DNA of 64,000 nucleotides from Candidatus Liberibacter africanus PTSAPSY (GTDB taxonomy: Bacteria; Pseudomonadota; Alphaproteobacteria; Rhizobiales; Rhizobiaceae). This document shows, piece by piece, positions 1 through 9,247 of this stretch (positions are counted from its first letter, which is position 1; each line of letters opens with the position of its first letter). The stretch lies in NCBI RefSeq assembly GCF_001021085.1, contig NZ_CP004021.1:246501-310500 (forward strand), written 5' to 3'. Under the pieces are notes generated by a model, which did no database searches, was not told the origin of the DNA, and saw nothing but the letters and a program-made list of their open reading frames with translations. Made by a program: the position numbers and the translations under genes.

Positions 1-678
1 GGATTGGTAGGAATAACCTCAATATCTGAAACCATACCCCTAACACGAGATTTACTGATAGCACAACACACTGGAGGGCACTATCACGCTTCTGTTATTT
101 CCACACCTGAATCAATAGCTATATTAAAAAATGCAAAAGAAAATAACACAAAAGCAACATGTGGTATTTCAATCAACAATCTTGTATTAAATGAAAACGA
201 TGTCGCAATGTATAATAGCTTGTGCAAGGTATTACCTCCATTACGTTCTGAAGAAGATCGTATGAGTCTCGTTGAATCACTTGCAAAAGGTGATATAGAC
301 ATCATCGTTTCTGACCATACTCCCCGCAAAATAGATACAAAGCTTGTGCCTTTTCCCGAGGCAAGTTTTGGATCAATAGGACTGGAAACAATGTTATCAG
401 CAGCATTGCAATTATTTCATAGTCAAAAGATATCTCTTAAAAATCTCATTTATGCCATGTCAACACGCCCTGCTCAAATCTTTAATCTTCCAGGCGGCAC
501 ATTACAGCCTAAGGCAACCGCTGATATTGCATTAATAGATTTAGACTATCAATGGACTGTGCAAAAAAATGATCCGCCATCTATTTATAGAAACACTGCT
601 TTTGATAAAGCATTTTTTACAGGCAGAGTCGTAGAAACCTACGTCTCAGGAAAAAAGGTTTATACATTAGAAAGCTGA
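1..678 (+). CDS. pyrC: Dihydroorotase-like protein (3' part; possibly catalytically inactive form)
   Basis: The reading frame is open from base 1, so the 5' part, including the N-terminal HxH metal motif, lies outside the window. The visible ~225 residues follow class I dihydroorotase: YHASVIST, LPPLRSEEDR, SDHTPR, FGSIGLETMLSA and the MSTRPAQIFNLPGG end. Against canonical class I enzymes, which read YHxxHVST, TPHHL, NPPLR and TDHAPH, this protein has Val for the second His of the first motif, Asn-Asn for His-His (SINNL), Leu for Asn before PPLR, and Arg for the last His. The Asp-His of SDHTP remains. Such losses are typical of non-catalytic dihydroorotases that support aspartate transcarbamoylase (PyrB) in pseudomonads and, as I recall, in rhizobia. 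Role: pyrimidine synthesis, either the enzyme itself or a PyrB partner. plsY starts 7 nt after its stop. Confidence 0.85.
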   Translation, partial: GLVGITSISETIPLTRDLLIAQHTGGHYHASVISTPESIAILKNAKENNTKATCGISINNLVLNENDVAMYNSLCKVLPPLRSEEDRMSLVESLAKGDIDIIVSDHTPRKIDTKLVPFPEASFGSIGLETMLSAALQLFHSQKISLKNLIYAMSTRPAQIFNLPGGTLQPKATADIALIDLDYQWTVQKNDPPSIYRNTAFDKAFFTGRVVETYVSGKKVYTLES

Positions 679-685
679 TCCATTT

Positions 686-1327
686 ATGTATAATTTACAA
701 TTTTCATCCTACCAATTCACCGCACAAATAATATCAATTATTCTAAGCTATATTATCGGCTCCATACCTTTTGGATTATTGCTCACACGCATGCTTGGAT
801 TTAAAGATATCCGATATACCGGATCTGGAAATATCGGTGCCACGAACGTACTAAGAAACAGCAATAAAAAACTTGCTGCCATTACTCTCTTTCTTGACGC
901 AATCAAAGCAACTATTACTTTTATAATTGTCAATAAATTATTTAATTACAACGTTGGATCCCTTGCAGGATTTGCAGCATTTTTAGGACATATATTCCCT
1001 ATATGGCTTAAATTCAAAGGCGGGAAAGGAGTATCCACATACCTTGGCTTCTTAATCGCAGTAAGATCAGATATAGCCATTCTTCTTGTAGTTATCTGGG
1101 TATCTTCTGCCTTAACTACAGGTTATTCTTCACTTTCATCTCTTTTTTCAATATTGATTATCACAATTGTAATATGGATCAAATATCCAGAAATCAATAT
1201 ACCTATCATATTTACATTAATGACTATAATAGTTTATTGGAAACATATAGAAAATATCAAACGTCTAATCTTAGGATCAGAACAAAAAATCATTTTTAAA
1301 AATAGAAATTTTATTAAAAGAAAGTAA
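686..1327 (+). CDS. plsY: Glycerol-3-phosphate acyltransferase PlsY
   Basis: This inner-membrane enzyme transfers the acyl group of acyl-phosphate to glycerol-3-phosphate, giving lysophosphatidic acid, the first step of phospholipid synthesis. The 213-residue protein is hydrophobic with several membrane segments and carries the three PlsY signature loops in order: GSIPFGLLL (about residues 26-34), GSGNIGATNVLR (about 47-58) and FKGGKGVST (about 110-118). Length is usual for the family. It is packed between the pyrC-like gene (7-nt gap) and dprA (2-nt gap), so the three are probably cotranscribed. No strong ribosome site is seen before the ATG, in keeping with translational coupling. Confidence 0.96.
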   Translation: MYNLQFSSYQFTAQIISIILSYIIGSIPFGLLLTRMLGFKDIRYTGSGNIGATNVLRNSNKKLAAITLFLDAIKATITFIIVNKLFNYNVGSLAGFAAFLGHIFPIWLKFKGGKGVSTYLGFLIAVRSDIAILLVVIWVSSALTTGYSSLSSLFSILIITIVIWIKYPEINIPIIFTLMTIIVYWKHIENIKRLILGSEQKIIFKNRNFIKRK

Positions 1328-1329
1328 TA

Positions 1330-2499
1330 ATGCAAAAAAACAATCCTCCTAAAAGAGGAGTATATCTGACAGATGATCAAAAAGTTTCTTGGTTACGTTT
1401 GATTCGCAGTGATAATATCGGCCCCGCAACCTTTCGAGATATGATTAATTATTTCGGTTCAGCGGAACAAGCTTTAGAGATGATTCCCGAACTTACACAA
1501 CAAGGCGGTATAAACAAAAAGGCGCGCGTTTATCCAAAAGAATTAGCAGAAAAAGAAATAGAAATCGCACACTCCTACGGAGCACAATTTGTTGCTCTTA
1601 GTGAGCCAAACTATCCACCAGCGCTCCGTTATATAGATTGTCCTCCTCCTTTGCTATCCATAAAAGGAAATCTAAACGCAGTATGCAAAAAACCTGCTGT
1701 AGGAATTGTTGGCACACGCTATCCTTCTATAAGTGGGATAAAGTTCACAGAAAAAATTGCTCGTGAAATCGGCGCTGAAGACTATAGCATTGTATCAGGA
1801 TTAGCACTAGGTATAGATGCCGCTGCTCATCGTGCTGCTCTCAAAACAGGAACTATTGCTGTGATGGCCGGAGGATTAGATCGTCTCTATCCACCAGAAA
1901 ATCGTAGTTTATTAGAAGATATTTTGAGCAATGAAGGCATAGCAATTAGCGAAATGCCTTTTGGATGGGAACCTCGAGCATATGATTTTCCACGTCGTAA
2001 TCGCCTCATTGCAGGCATAGGATTAGGATTAATAGTGATCGAAGCAGCCAAAAGATCAGGATCCCTTATAACATCTAGAATTGCAGGAGAATATGGAAGA
2101 CTGGTTTTCTCAGTTCCTGGATCACCCTTAGACCCTCGCTGCGAAGGAACAAATCAGCTTATCAAAGACGTAGCAACCCTTATCACCTCTGCTCATGACG
2201 TTCTTCAAATGCTACATTCACAAGTAGAACAGAACTTCTTTTCATCATCATCATCAGATATAAATAAAACAAAAGACCTTAATATCGCCAATGGCATTGA
2301 ATACACTCAAGATGAAAGAATGAGAATAACACAATCTTTAAATAACGTCCCAATCCATATAGATGATATCATCCATCATACAGGAATAAACGCTACCATT
2401 GTATATCTTGTGCTCTTAGAGTTAGATTTAGCTGGCAAACTATGCCATCATCCTGAAGGAAAGGTGTCGTTAACAATGCAATTTCCATCATCTCAATGA
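1330..2499 (+). CDS. dprA: DNA-processing protein DprA (Smf)
   Basis: DprA binds incoming single-stranded DNA and loads RecA during natural transformation. The 389-residue protein has an N-terminal helical (SAM-like) part, then the Rossmann-like DprA core: VGIVGTRYPS (residues 124-133), SGLALGIDAAAHRAA (156-170), GGLDRLYPPEN (181-191), PRRNRLIAG (221-229), EAAKRSGSLITSR (238-250) and PGSPLDPRCEGTNQLI (263-278). A C-terminal winged-helix region (about 320-380) is present. All core motifs look intact, so it is not a decayed copy. The start codon lies 2 nt past the plsY stop. Together with comF, radA and comEC in this window it suggests a retained DNA-uptake or recombination role. Confidence 0.96.
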   Translation: MQKNNPPKRGVYLTDDQKVSWLRLIRSDNIGPATFRDMINYFGSAEQALEMIPELTQQGGINKKARVYPKELAEKEIEIAHSYGAQFVALSEPNYPPALRYIDCPPPLLSIKGNLNAVCKKPAVGIVGTRYPSISGIKFTEKIAREIGAEDYSIVSGLALGIDAAAHRAALKTGTIAVMAGGLDRLYPPENRSLLEDILSNEGIAISEMPFGWEPRAYDFPRRNRLIAGIGLGLIVIEAAKRSGSLITSRIAGEYGRLVFSVPGSPLDPRCEGTNQLIKDVATLITSAHDVLQMLHSQVEQNFFSSSSSDINKTKDLNIANGIEYTQDERMRITQSLNNVPIHIDDIIHHTGINATIVYLVLLELDLAGKLCHHPEGKVSLTMQFPSSQ

Positions 2500-2686
2500 C
2501 TCTGAAAGAAATCTAACTGTATACCTAAACACAATAATGCAATATATGGGGATTAATTGCGAAAAGGAAAATAATCTATCAAGACTGTATAAATTAAATT
2601 ATCCATCACAGTATTGGTTATGGAATAACCATTATCAAAAAATCGAGTAATATGTTAGAATTGCATACTTGTATAGAGATTGAAAA

Positions 2687-5203
2687 ATGAATGTTATAAT
2701 TGTAGAATCGCCAGCCAAAGCAAAAACGATCAGCAAATATGTGGGATCAAATTATAAAGTACTATCATCTTTTGGACATATACGTGATTTACCTTCCAAA
2801 AAAGGATCAGTCCTCCCGGATAAAAACTTTGAAATGATTTGGGAAATTGATCCCTCATCTCAAAAACATCTAAACAATATATTCCGTGCCGTTAAATCAT
2901 CTACATCCCTCATTCTTGCAACCGATCCCGATAGAGAAGGAGAAGCCATCTCTTGGCATATTTTAGATGTTCTTAGGCAAAATAACCTCATCGAAAACAC
3001 AAAGATTCAACGCGTATCTTTTAATGCTATCACCAAAAAAACAGTATTACATGCTATAAACAATCCACGTGATATCAATATAGATCTCGTTCATGCTTAT
3101 CTAGCTCGACGAGCATTGGATTATCTTGTGGGTTTTAATCTTTCACCAATTTTATGGCAAAAACTTCCAGGAGCTCGTTCAGCAGGTAGAGTCCAATCTG
3201 TAGCTTTACGCCTCATATGTGATCGCGAAAATCAAATAGAATGTTTTTCTTCAGAAGAATATTGGTCACTCTCAGCCTTATTAGAAACGCCTCATGGCGA
3301 TCAATTTACAGCATATCTCACAGAATTTAATGGCAAACGCATCGAAAAAAAGTCTATCAGCAATAAAAAAGAAGCAGATGAAATACTCTCTTTCTTGAAA
3401 AAAGCCACTTATATTGTGAAAAAAGTTGAGAAAAAACCCGTAAAGCGCAATCCTTGGCCTGCATTTACCACCTCTACTCTTCAACAAACTGCCTCATCTA
3501 GATTGGGCTTTTCTGCTACACATACTATGCGCATAGCACAAAAGCTCTATGAAGGAATCGATGTTAACGGTGAAATTATTGGTTTAATTACCTATATGAG
3601 AACTGACGGCGTCCATATATCTACTGATGCTCTTGAAGAAGTACGCCATTCCATCTCTTCCAATTATGGGAATAATTATCTCCCTGAAAAACCAAGAATA
3701 TACTCTTCTAAATCCAAAAATGCCCAAGAAGCACATGAAGCTATCCGCCCTACTGACTTTAATTTGTCACCGTCACAAATGGAGCAGTTTCTGGATTTCG
3801 AACAACTTCAGCTTTATACTTTGATATGGAAACGCAGTGTTGCTAGTCAGATGGCTTCTGCTGAATTTGAACGCACAACTTTTAGTATTGATGCTACATA
3901 TAAGGATCAAATTGCACATATGACAACCATTGGTTCTTGTTTATGTTTTGATGGATTTCTAAAAGTATGGGACTATCAAACTGATCAAGAAAAAAAATCA
4001 AAGGAGAATATACTTCTTACGCGCATAAATAATAATACACAACTTATTACCAAAGAAACCAATGCATCTCAGCACTTTACCGAATCTCCGCCACGATATT
4101 CAGAATCTTCTTTAATCAAAAAAATGGAAGAAATAGGAATTGGACGACCCTCTACCTATGCCGTGACTTTAGAAACACTCAATAAAAGAAAATATGTCAT
4201 TACCGAACAACGCAAGATTTTACCGCAAAATACAGGTAGGATCGTTACAGCCTTTTTAAAAAATTTCTTCGGGCAATATATAGAATATGATTTCACAGCA
4301 GATCTTGAAGAAAAATTAGATGAAATATCCACTGGTAAATTGGATTGGCAAAAAGTTTTACATGAATTTTGGGAAAAATTTATTGAGAAAATTGACAGCA
4401 TAAAAGATCTTAGAATCTCAAATGTCTTGGATATTTTGAATGACACCTTATCCTCTGTAATATTTCCCCCTAAAGACACTAATGAAAACAATCGTACATG
4501 TCCTGGATGCAAAATCCATCCTTTATCTTTAAAACTCAGCAGTAAATATGGAGCTTTTGTTGGGTGTACTAATTATCCAGAATGTAAGTATACACGTCAA
4601 TTGACGTCAAAACAAGAAGATACCTCTGAAATAAAAGAACCTATACTTCTCGGAGAAGATCCAGAAACAAAAGATCCTATCACATTACGATCAGGACGTT
4701 TTGGCTTTTATGTACAACGAGGCGATGGTAAGGATAGCAAGCGTTGTGCTCTACCCAAAAGTTGGGGACATGAGAGTATAGATTATGACAAAGCTATGTC
4801 TTTATTATCTTTACCAAAAGAAATAGGCATACATCCTGAAACTCAAAAAAACATCACCGCCGGTATTGGAAAATATGGCGGCTATCTCAACCACAATGGA
4901 AATTATACTAAATTAGAATCAATAGAACAGGTCCTAACAATCAATCTTGATCAAGCAGTTTCTCATATTACAAAAGATATGAATAACGAAAAAACCTCTC
5001 AAAGAAGGTCTAAAAACCAAGGCAATGTGATAGGTGTTCACCCAGAAGGCGGGTCTATCACGATTCGTCACGGACGTTATGGACCTTATCTTAATTGGAA
5101 AAAAATTAATGCAAGCCTTTCAAAACAAAAAAATCCTGATACAATCGATCTAGAAAGTGCCATAAACATTCTAACAGAAAAAATCAATCCTAAGAAAAAA
5201 TAA
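2687..5203 (+). CDS. topA: DNA topoisomerase I
   Basis: Type IA topoisomerase that relaxes negative supercoils through a 5'-phosphotyrosine intermediate. The Toprim domain opens the protein (IIVESPAKAKTISKYVG, residues 4-20, with the conserved Glu7) and continues to the metal motif DPDREGE (80-86). The active-site tyrosine is Tyr303 in GLITYMRTDGV. The C-terminal region carries one clear four-cysteine zinc element (CPGC...CTNYPEC, about residues 605-632) and then further topoisomerase C-terminal repeats without cysteines, each around a GRxGxY pattern. At 838 residues it is close to rhizobial homologues. A 187-nt gap separates it from dprA, so it probably has its own promoter; no confident -35/-10 pair could be picked in such AT-rich DNA. 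Confidence 0.97.
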   Translation: MNVIIVESPAKAKTISKYVGSNYKVLSSFGHIRDLPSKKGSVLPDKNFEMIWEIDPSSQKHLNNIFRAVKSSTSLILATDPDREGEAISWHILDVLRQNNLIENTKIQRVSFNAITKKTVLHAINNPRDINIDLVHAYLARRALDYLVGFNLSPILWQKLPGARSAGRVQSVALRLICDRENQIECFSSEEYWSLSALLETPHGDQFTAYLTEFNGKRIEKKSISNKKEADEILSFLKKATYIVKKVEKKPVKRNPWPAFTTSTLQQTASSRLGFSATHTMRIAQKLYEGIDVNGEIIGLITYMRTDGVHISTDALEEVRHSISSNYGNNYLPEKPRIYSSKSKNAQEAHEAIRPTDFNLSPSQMEQFLDFEQLQLYTLIWKRSVASQMASAEFERTTFSIDATYKDQIAHMTTIGSCLCFDGFLKVWDYQTDQEKKSKENILLTRINNNTQLITKETNASQHFTESPPRYSESSLIKKMEEIGIGRPSTYAVTLETLNKRKYVITEQRKILPQNTGRIVTAFLKNFFGQYIEYDFTADLEEKLDEISTGKLDWQKVLHEFWEKFIEKIDSIKDLRISNVLDILNDTLSSVIFPPKDTNENNRTCPGCKIHPLSLKLSSKYGAFVGCTNYPECKYTRQLTSKQEDTSEIKEPILLGEDPETKDPITLRSGRFGFYVQRGDGKDSKRCALPKSWGHESIDYDKAMSLLSLPKEIGIHPETQKNITAGIGKYGGYLNHNGNYTKLESIEQVLTINLDQAVSHITKDMNNEKTSQRRSKNQGNVIGVHPEGGSITIRHGRYGPYLNWKKINASLSKQKNPDTIDLESAINILTEKINPKKK

Positions 5204-5355
5204 AAAGCAATATAATCGCCAATTTTGTAAAAGCTGTCCTTGACTATTGTGTCTAAAATATTATCCTAGAATTGCGGTTCACGTTTTCAGAATTATATAA
5301 ACAGTATTCGCATGATTGTTATAACATGTTTATTTGTTGAAAAGAATATGGCGTC

Positions 5356-6354
5356 ATGGCATTCAAAATCGCGGTTGTTGGTGCAACAGGAAATGTTGGA
5401 AGGGAAATGCTCAATATTGTATATGAGCGTGGTTTCCCTGTTAGTGAAATCGTAGCATTAGCTTCCGAACGTTCAGTTGGTACCAAACTCCCATTTGGGG
5501 ATAAAACAATTGAAGTACAAGATGTCAATTCCTACGATTTTTCTAATACAAATATTTGTCTTATGTCAGCAGGCAATGCATTATCTACTAAAATATCCCC
5601 CCAAATAGCAAAAACAGGTTGTATTGTTATAGATAACTCCTCTGCATGGCGATATCACCCTGATGTGCCTCTCATTGTACCTGAAGTTAATCCTGAAACG
5701 ATATCTTTGGCTTCTCGCAAAAATATTATAGCAAATCCTAATTGTTCAACAATTCAGCTTGTAGTAGCACTAAAACCTTTGCATGATCTTGCAATAATCA
5801 AGCGTGTCATCGTCTCAACGTATCAATCTGTTTCTGGAGCCGGTAAAAAAGGTGTAAATGAACTTATCAGTCAAACGGAATCCGTTCTAGCACAAAAAAA
5901 AATCAAAAATCAAGTTTTTACCAAAAATATTGCGTTTAACATCATCCCACATATAGATGTTTTTCTAGATGATGGTTATACAAAAGAAGAATGGAAAGTT
6001 ATAGTAGAAACGAAAAAAATTTTAGACCAAAACATAAAGGTTAGCTGCACAGCTGCCCGCGTTCCCGTTTTCATAGGTCACTCGGAGTCTGTGAATATAG
6101 AATTTGAAAAAGATATCTCTATCCAAAGCGCAATAAATGCTATAAACCAATCTTTAGGATGTGTAGTAGTAGACAAAATAGAAAAAAGCGGATACACTAC
6201 ACCTATTGAGTGTATAGGCAGAGACCCTGTATTCGTTTCACGGATTAGAAAAGATCCTACTGTCAAAAGTGGACTGAATTTATGGATTGTTGCAAATAAT
6301 CTGCGCAAAGGGGCAGCGTTAAACGCCGTGCAAATTGCTGAACTTTTAGTATAA
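5356..6354 (+). CDS. asd: Aspartate-semialdehyde dehydrogenase
   Basis: NADPH-dependent enzyme that reduces aspartyl phosphate to aspartate semialdehyde, the branch point to lysine/diaminopimelate, threonine and methionine. The nucleotide-binding loop is VVGATGNVGREML (residues 7-19). The catalytic cysteine is Cys130 in NPNCSTIQL, and the substrate/acid-base histidine is His242 in FIGHSESV. The length (332) is normal. Because diaminopimelate is needed for peptidoglycan, this gene is expected to survive genome reduction. It is a single-gene unit with 152 nt upstream and a lytic transglycosylase gene 65 nt downstream on the same strand. Confidence 0.96.
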   Translation: MAFKIAVVGATGNVGREMLNIVYERGFPVSEIVALASERSVGTKLPFGDKTIEVQDVNSYDFSNTNICLMSAGNALSTKISPQIAKTGCIVIDNSSAWRYHPDVPLIVPEVNPETISLASRKNIIANPNCSTIQLVVALKPLHDLAIIKRVIVSTYQSVSGAGKKGVNELISQTESVLAQKKIKNQVFTKNIAFNIIPHIDVFLDDGYTKEEWKVIVETKKILDQNIKVSCTAARVPVFIGHSESVNIEFEKDISIQSAINAINQSLGCVVVDKIEKSGYTTPIECIGRDPVFVSRIRKDPTVKSGLNLWIVANNLRKGAALNAVQIAELLV

Positions 6355-6419
6355 AAAGGTTGAGACAAACAATAAGTAGTACCCTCTAATCTATTTCCGT
6401 ATATTAAGAGAAAGGTTGC

Positions 6420-7259
6420 ATGATGTCTTTTAGAGAAATAAAATCCTTGTTCCTGCTATTTACAATACTAATGTATCCAACATTATCACAAGCAATTTGC
6501 TCCGAATCTCCCGATCGATTTAACGAATGGATATCAGATACACGCGAGCAAGCTTTAAAAAATGGCGTTCATAAAGAAATTGCTGATGAAGTATTTTCTA
6601 ATCTCCAATATCGAGAGGCAACTATTAATGCAGATAGAAAAATGTTTTCCTCTCCACCACTATCTTTCAAAGAATACCTAGAAACCATTCCTTACTCTAC
6701 TATCATTGCTACCGGTAAACAATTGAAGAAAAAGAATGAAGAAGCATTTAGACATCTTAAGCGTAAATATGGAGTTCCAGCAGGTGTCATAATATCTTTG
6801 TGGGGATTAGAAAGTAGTTTTGGAACAAGAATGGGGAAAGTTCCTATACTTTCAACTCTTGCTACACTTGCCTATGACTGTCGTCGTTCTAAATTCTTTA
6901 CCGAAGAGTTTTTTGCTGCCCTTTATCTTGTAGATAAAAATATCATATCCCCTACATCCCTTGGTGCCATGTATGGAGAAATTGGACAATTTCAGTTCCT
7001 TCCAAGCAATGTAAAGAAATTTGCCGTAGATGCAGATGAAGATGGTCAAGCAAATTTAATAGAATCTCCTACAGATGCAATTGTATCAGCAGCTAATTTC
7101 TTATCAAAAAATGGATGGGTAAGATGCAAAGGATATCAGCCTACAGAGGCAAATTTTGCAACTCTAAAACGTTGGAATTCTTCTACAAATTATATTAAAA
7201 CAGTTGCATATATAGCAGCACACATTGATGGTATAAAACTAAATCGTAAATATGACTAA
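6420..7259 (+). CDS. Lytic murein transglycosylase, MltB/SLT-like
   Basis: Periplasmic enzyme that cleaves peptidoglycan glycan strands with formation of 1,6-anhydromuramic ends. A signal peptide is clear (basic start, hydrophobic core FLLFTILMYPTL, Ala-x-Ala-like SQA), with cleavage expected near residue 25. There is no lipobox cysteine at the expected place, so a soluble form is more likely than a lipoprotein. The catalytic glutamate is Glu131 in ISLWGLESSFG; the MltB-type SLGAMYGEIGQFQFLPS segment follows around residues 180-197. Two adjacent ATG codons (6420 and 6423) could both start; a purine-rich GAGAAAGG lies 4-11 nt upstream. It is followed by a strong inverted repeat shared with the convergent comF gene. 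At 279 residues it is a short MltB-type protein without a peptidoglycan-binding tail. Confidence 0.9.
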   Translation: MMSFREIKSLFLLFTILMYPTLSQAICSESPDRFNEWISDTREQALKNGVHKEIADEVFSNLQYREATINADRKMFSSPPLSFKEYLETIPYSTIIATGKQLKKKNEEAFRHLKRKYGVPAGVIISLWGLESSFGTRMGKVPILSTLATLAYDCRRSKFFTEEFFAALYLVDKNIISPTSLGAMYGEIGQFQFLPSNVKKFAVDADEDGQANLIESPTDAIVSAANFLSKNGWVRCKGYQPTEANFATLKRWNSSTNYIKTVAYIAAHIDGIKLNRKYD

Positions 7260-7282
7260 TTCGTCATAGAAGATAAATAAAC

Positions 7283-7325
7283 TTTCCAAATCACTAAACA
7301 TTTTAATTTTTTAGTGATTTGGAAA
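7283..7325. terminator. Bidirectional terminator between mlt and comF
   Basis: A perfect 16-bp inverted repeat (7283-7298 and 7310-7325) with an 11-nt loop lies between two convergent genes. The plus-strand arm is followed by few T residues, but the loop is T-rich and the stem long. The right arm encodes the last residues and stop of comF, so the hairpin sits inside the comF coding end. Confidence 0.75.
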
Positions 7326-8013
7326 AAGTCAAAATACTGACCTTCTCTGCCCCTGCTTTCTTTAATGCAACATCAGCAAATTTCGCTGTTGAACCTGTTG
7401 TATAAACATCATCTATCAAAACAACTTTTGATCCGTCCACATACTTATAGAAATATTGAGGAACATTAAATGCATTATGCAAGTTCCTTTTTCTAGCAGA
7501 TAAAGATAAATCTACCTGCTGTTTAGTAAAACGATGGCGCACTAAAATTCCAGAAATAAATGGCTTTTTTGCATACTCAGCAATAAGTCGCGCGAGTTCT
7601 GCTGACTGATTGTATCGTCGGCAAATAAGACGAAACCGATGCAATGGAATAGCAACAATCAAATCAGAATCCATTACTAGATCCTTCCCCGAACGGAACA
7701 TCCACTTAGCCATCATAATAGCCAAGTCAGTTCTATCATGGTATTTTAAAAGGCGCACTAAAACACGCGACATATCGCAGTAAACAGTTACAGAACATAT
7801 ATGATTTAATAGGGAATCATCTTTATCATTGGTATTATTTTTATCGTCCAAAATATTATCAGTAGAAGATATAAAATAAACTTTTGACCAACAATGTGCA
7901 CATAAACAAAAACGACGATCTATCACTCTATTACAAACTGGACAAATAGTAGGATAGATATAATAAAATAATTTCCCGATAATAGACTTTATTATCTGCG
8001 TCGCTGAGAGCAT
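7303..8013 (-). CDS. comF: ComF family phosphoribosyltransferase-like protein
   Basis: ComF proteins are needed for DNA uptake in several naturally competent bacteria; the core is a phosphoribosyltransferase fold of unproven substrate. With the start used here (ATG at 8013) the protein has 236 residues, with an N-terminal zinc-ribbon-like group of cysteines (Cys24, Cys27, Cys36, Cys38, Cys41 in PTICPVC...FCLCAHC), a PRTase core, the RRYNQSAELAR segment and the PRPP loop VVLIDDVYTTGSTA near the end. An upstream ATG at 8076 would add 21 residues that do not resemble the family N-terminus, so the internal start is preferred, although its ribosome site (GAAAG) is weak and distant. Convergent to the transglycosylase gene. 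Confidence 0.9.
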   Translation of the reverse strand: MLSATQIIKSIIGKLFYYIYPTICPVCNRVIDRRFCLCAHCWSKVYFISSTDNILDDKNNTNDKDDSLLNHICSVTVYCDMSRVLVRLLKYHDRTDLAIMMAKWMFRSGKDLVMDSDLIVAIPLHRFRLICRRYNQSAELARLIAEYAKKPFISGILVRHRFTKQQVDLSLSARKRNLHNAFNVPQYFYKYVDGSKVVLIDDVYTTGSTAKFADVALKKAGAEKVSILTFSKSLKN

Positions 8014-8418
8014 ATATAAAAAATCTTTCAAAATAATTATTAAAATAACTGTCCGATTTATATGTTCGAACCACAAAAGATCTATGAAATGTTCATTACC
8101 ATCATCAATACATCCAGTCGTAAAAATACTGAATGAATACAGCGCTTATCTCAACTAATTGCACTACAAAAAAACAAAATATATATCATGCAAACGATAT
8201 TTTTTGCACATATTAGTTAAATCTTGGACAATTCATTAAAATGCAAAAAAAATTATTAATCACAAGCAATCTTAAAAAAATAATAAAAATTAATATGGTA
8301 AATCAAGGTACTTAGAAAAATTCTTTTTTACCAGGTATCCTTAATCACAAAAAGATCTTTTTGAATATTGAATAAAATAAATTGACAATAAAGGAATAAA
8401 ATTCAAAATAGACCACGT
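8014..8418. other. Intergenic region, no gene seen
   Basis: About 400 nt of very AT-rich DNA between comF and tRNA-Leu. No open frame with a ribosome site or recognisable protein was found. It should hold the promoters for comF (minus) and tRNA-Leu (plus). Confidence 0.6.
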
Positions 8419-8503
8419 GCCCAGGTGGCGGAATCGGTATACGCGCAGGTTTCAGATACCTGTACCGCAAGGTGTGGAGGTTCAAGTCCTCTCCTGGGCA
8501 CCA
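8419..8503 (+). tRNA. tRNA-Leu (anticodon CAG)
   Basis: Eighty-five nucleotides with a complete cloverleaf. The acceptor stem pairs GCCCAGG with CCTGGGC, followed by A and an encoded CCA at 8501-8503. The anticodon stem-loop is CAGGT-TTCAGAT-ACCTG, giving anticodon CAG, which reads CUG. The variable arm is long, as expected for tRNA-Leu, and the T arm contains GTTCAAGTC. Confidence 0.96.
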
Positions 8504-8719
8504 AAAAATAGTTATCTATATTGTTATTTAAATATCTATTTTAATTTTTCAAAACATGGAATACTGAGTCATTTTATATAGTCTCTTTCTTTGAAAAACA
8601 TCATATATAATAATTATCCCCCCGCCCACCACCGAAAGGTCAGATAAAAATTATATTCTTCAATTCAAAAAAACACTTCCATATTAATGAATATAGATAC
8701 TCAAGTGAGTGATTTATTT

Positions 8720-9247
8720 TTAGTTTTTCTTAATAACTTGTAAGACATTTTCAGGAGAAGAAATTTCATACGGATCTGTAGCATGATTGTCAGAAAATCC
8801 CTCTTCTATAAACCAACGTGTCACTACCATATTTTCGATAAGAGCTCCATAGCGCCAAGAACGAAATCCAAATCCTACATTATCTTTGCAAACGAGCATT
8901 CCCATTTTACGTGTAAACTCACCAGAACCATCAGGCAATAACTTAACATTTTTAATCTCTAAACTTTTACCCCAAGCATTCATAACAAAAGCATCATTAA
9001 CCGAGAGGCAATAAACCTCATCAATTCCATGACAACGCAAATCTTCATAAATCTTTTCAAAACCAGGAAGCTGCCGATTAGAACAAGTAGGAGTGAAAGC
9101 TCCTGGCAAAGCAAAAAGAAACACTTTTTTATTTGAAAATAAATCTTGCGTACTTACATCTTTCCATTGAAAATCTTTAGAGCCATCTGGCAATTCTTTG
9201 CTAACACGTGTATGGAAAATAACTTCTGGTATTGTAAATTTTCTCAT
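8720..9247 (-). CDS. Peroxiredoxin (Prx5/AhpC2-like, thiol peroxidase)
   Basis: Reduces hydrogen and organic peroxides through a cysteine thiol. The Prx5-type active site FALPGAFTPTCSNRQLPG (residues 45-62) holds the peroxidatic Cys55, with Thr52 and the distant Arg in the RSWRYG segment as usual partners. Other cysteines are Cys72, Cys80 and Cys120; which of them resolves, if any, cannot be told from sequence. The 175-residue length is close to rhizobial homologues. No fused glutaredoxin domain is present. A good ribosome site (AGGAG, about 10 nt upstream) supports the ATG at 9247. It stands alone, with about 830 nt of non-coding DNA upstream. For an intracellular parasite it is an obvious defence against host oxidative burst; secretion cannot be judged because no signal peptide is visible. 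Confidence 0.93.
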   Translation of the reverse strand: MRKFTIPEVIFHTRVSKELPDGSKDFQWKDVSTQDLFSNKKVFLFALPGAFTPTCSNRQLPGFEKIYEDLRCHGIDEVYCLSVNDAFVMNAWGKSLEIKNVKLLPDGSGEFTRKMGMLVCKDNVGFGFRSWRYGALIENMVVTRWFIEEGFSDNHATDPYEISSPENVLQVIKKN

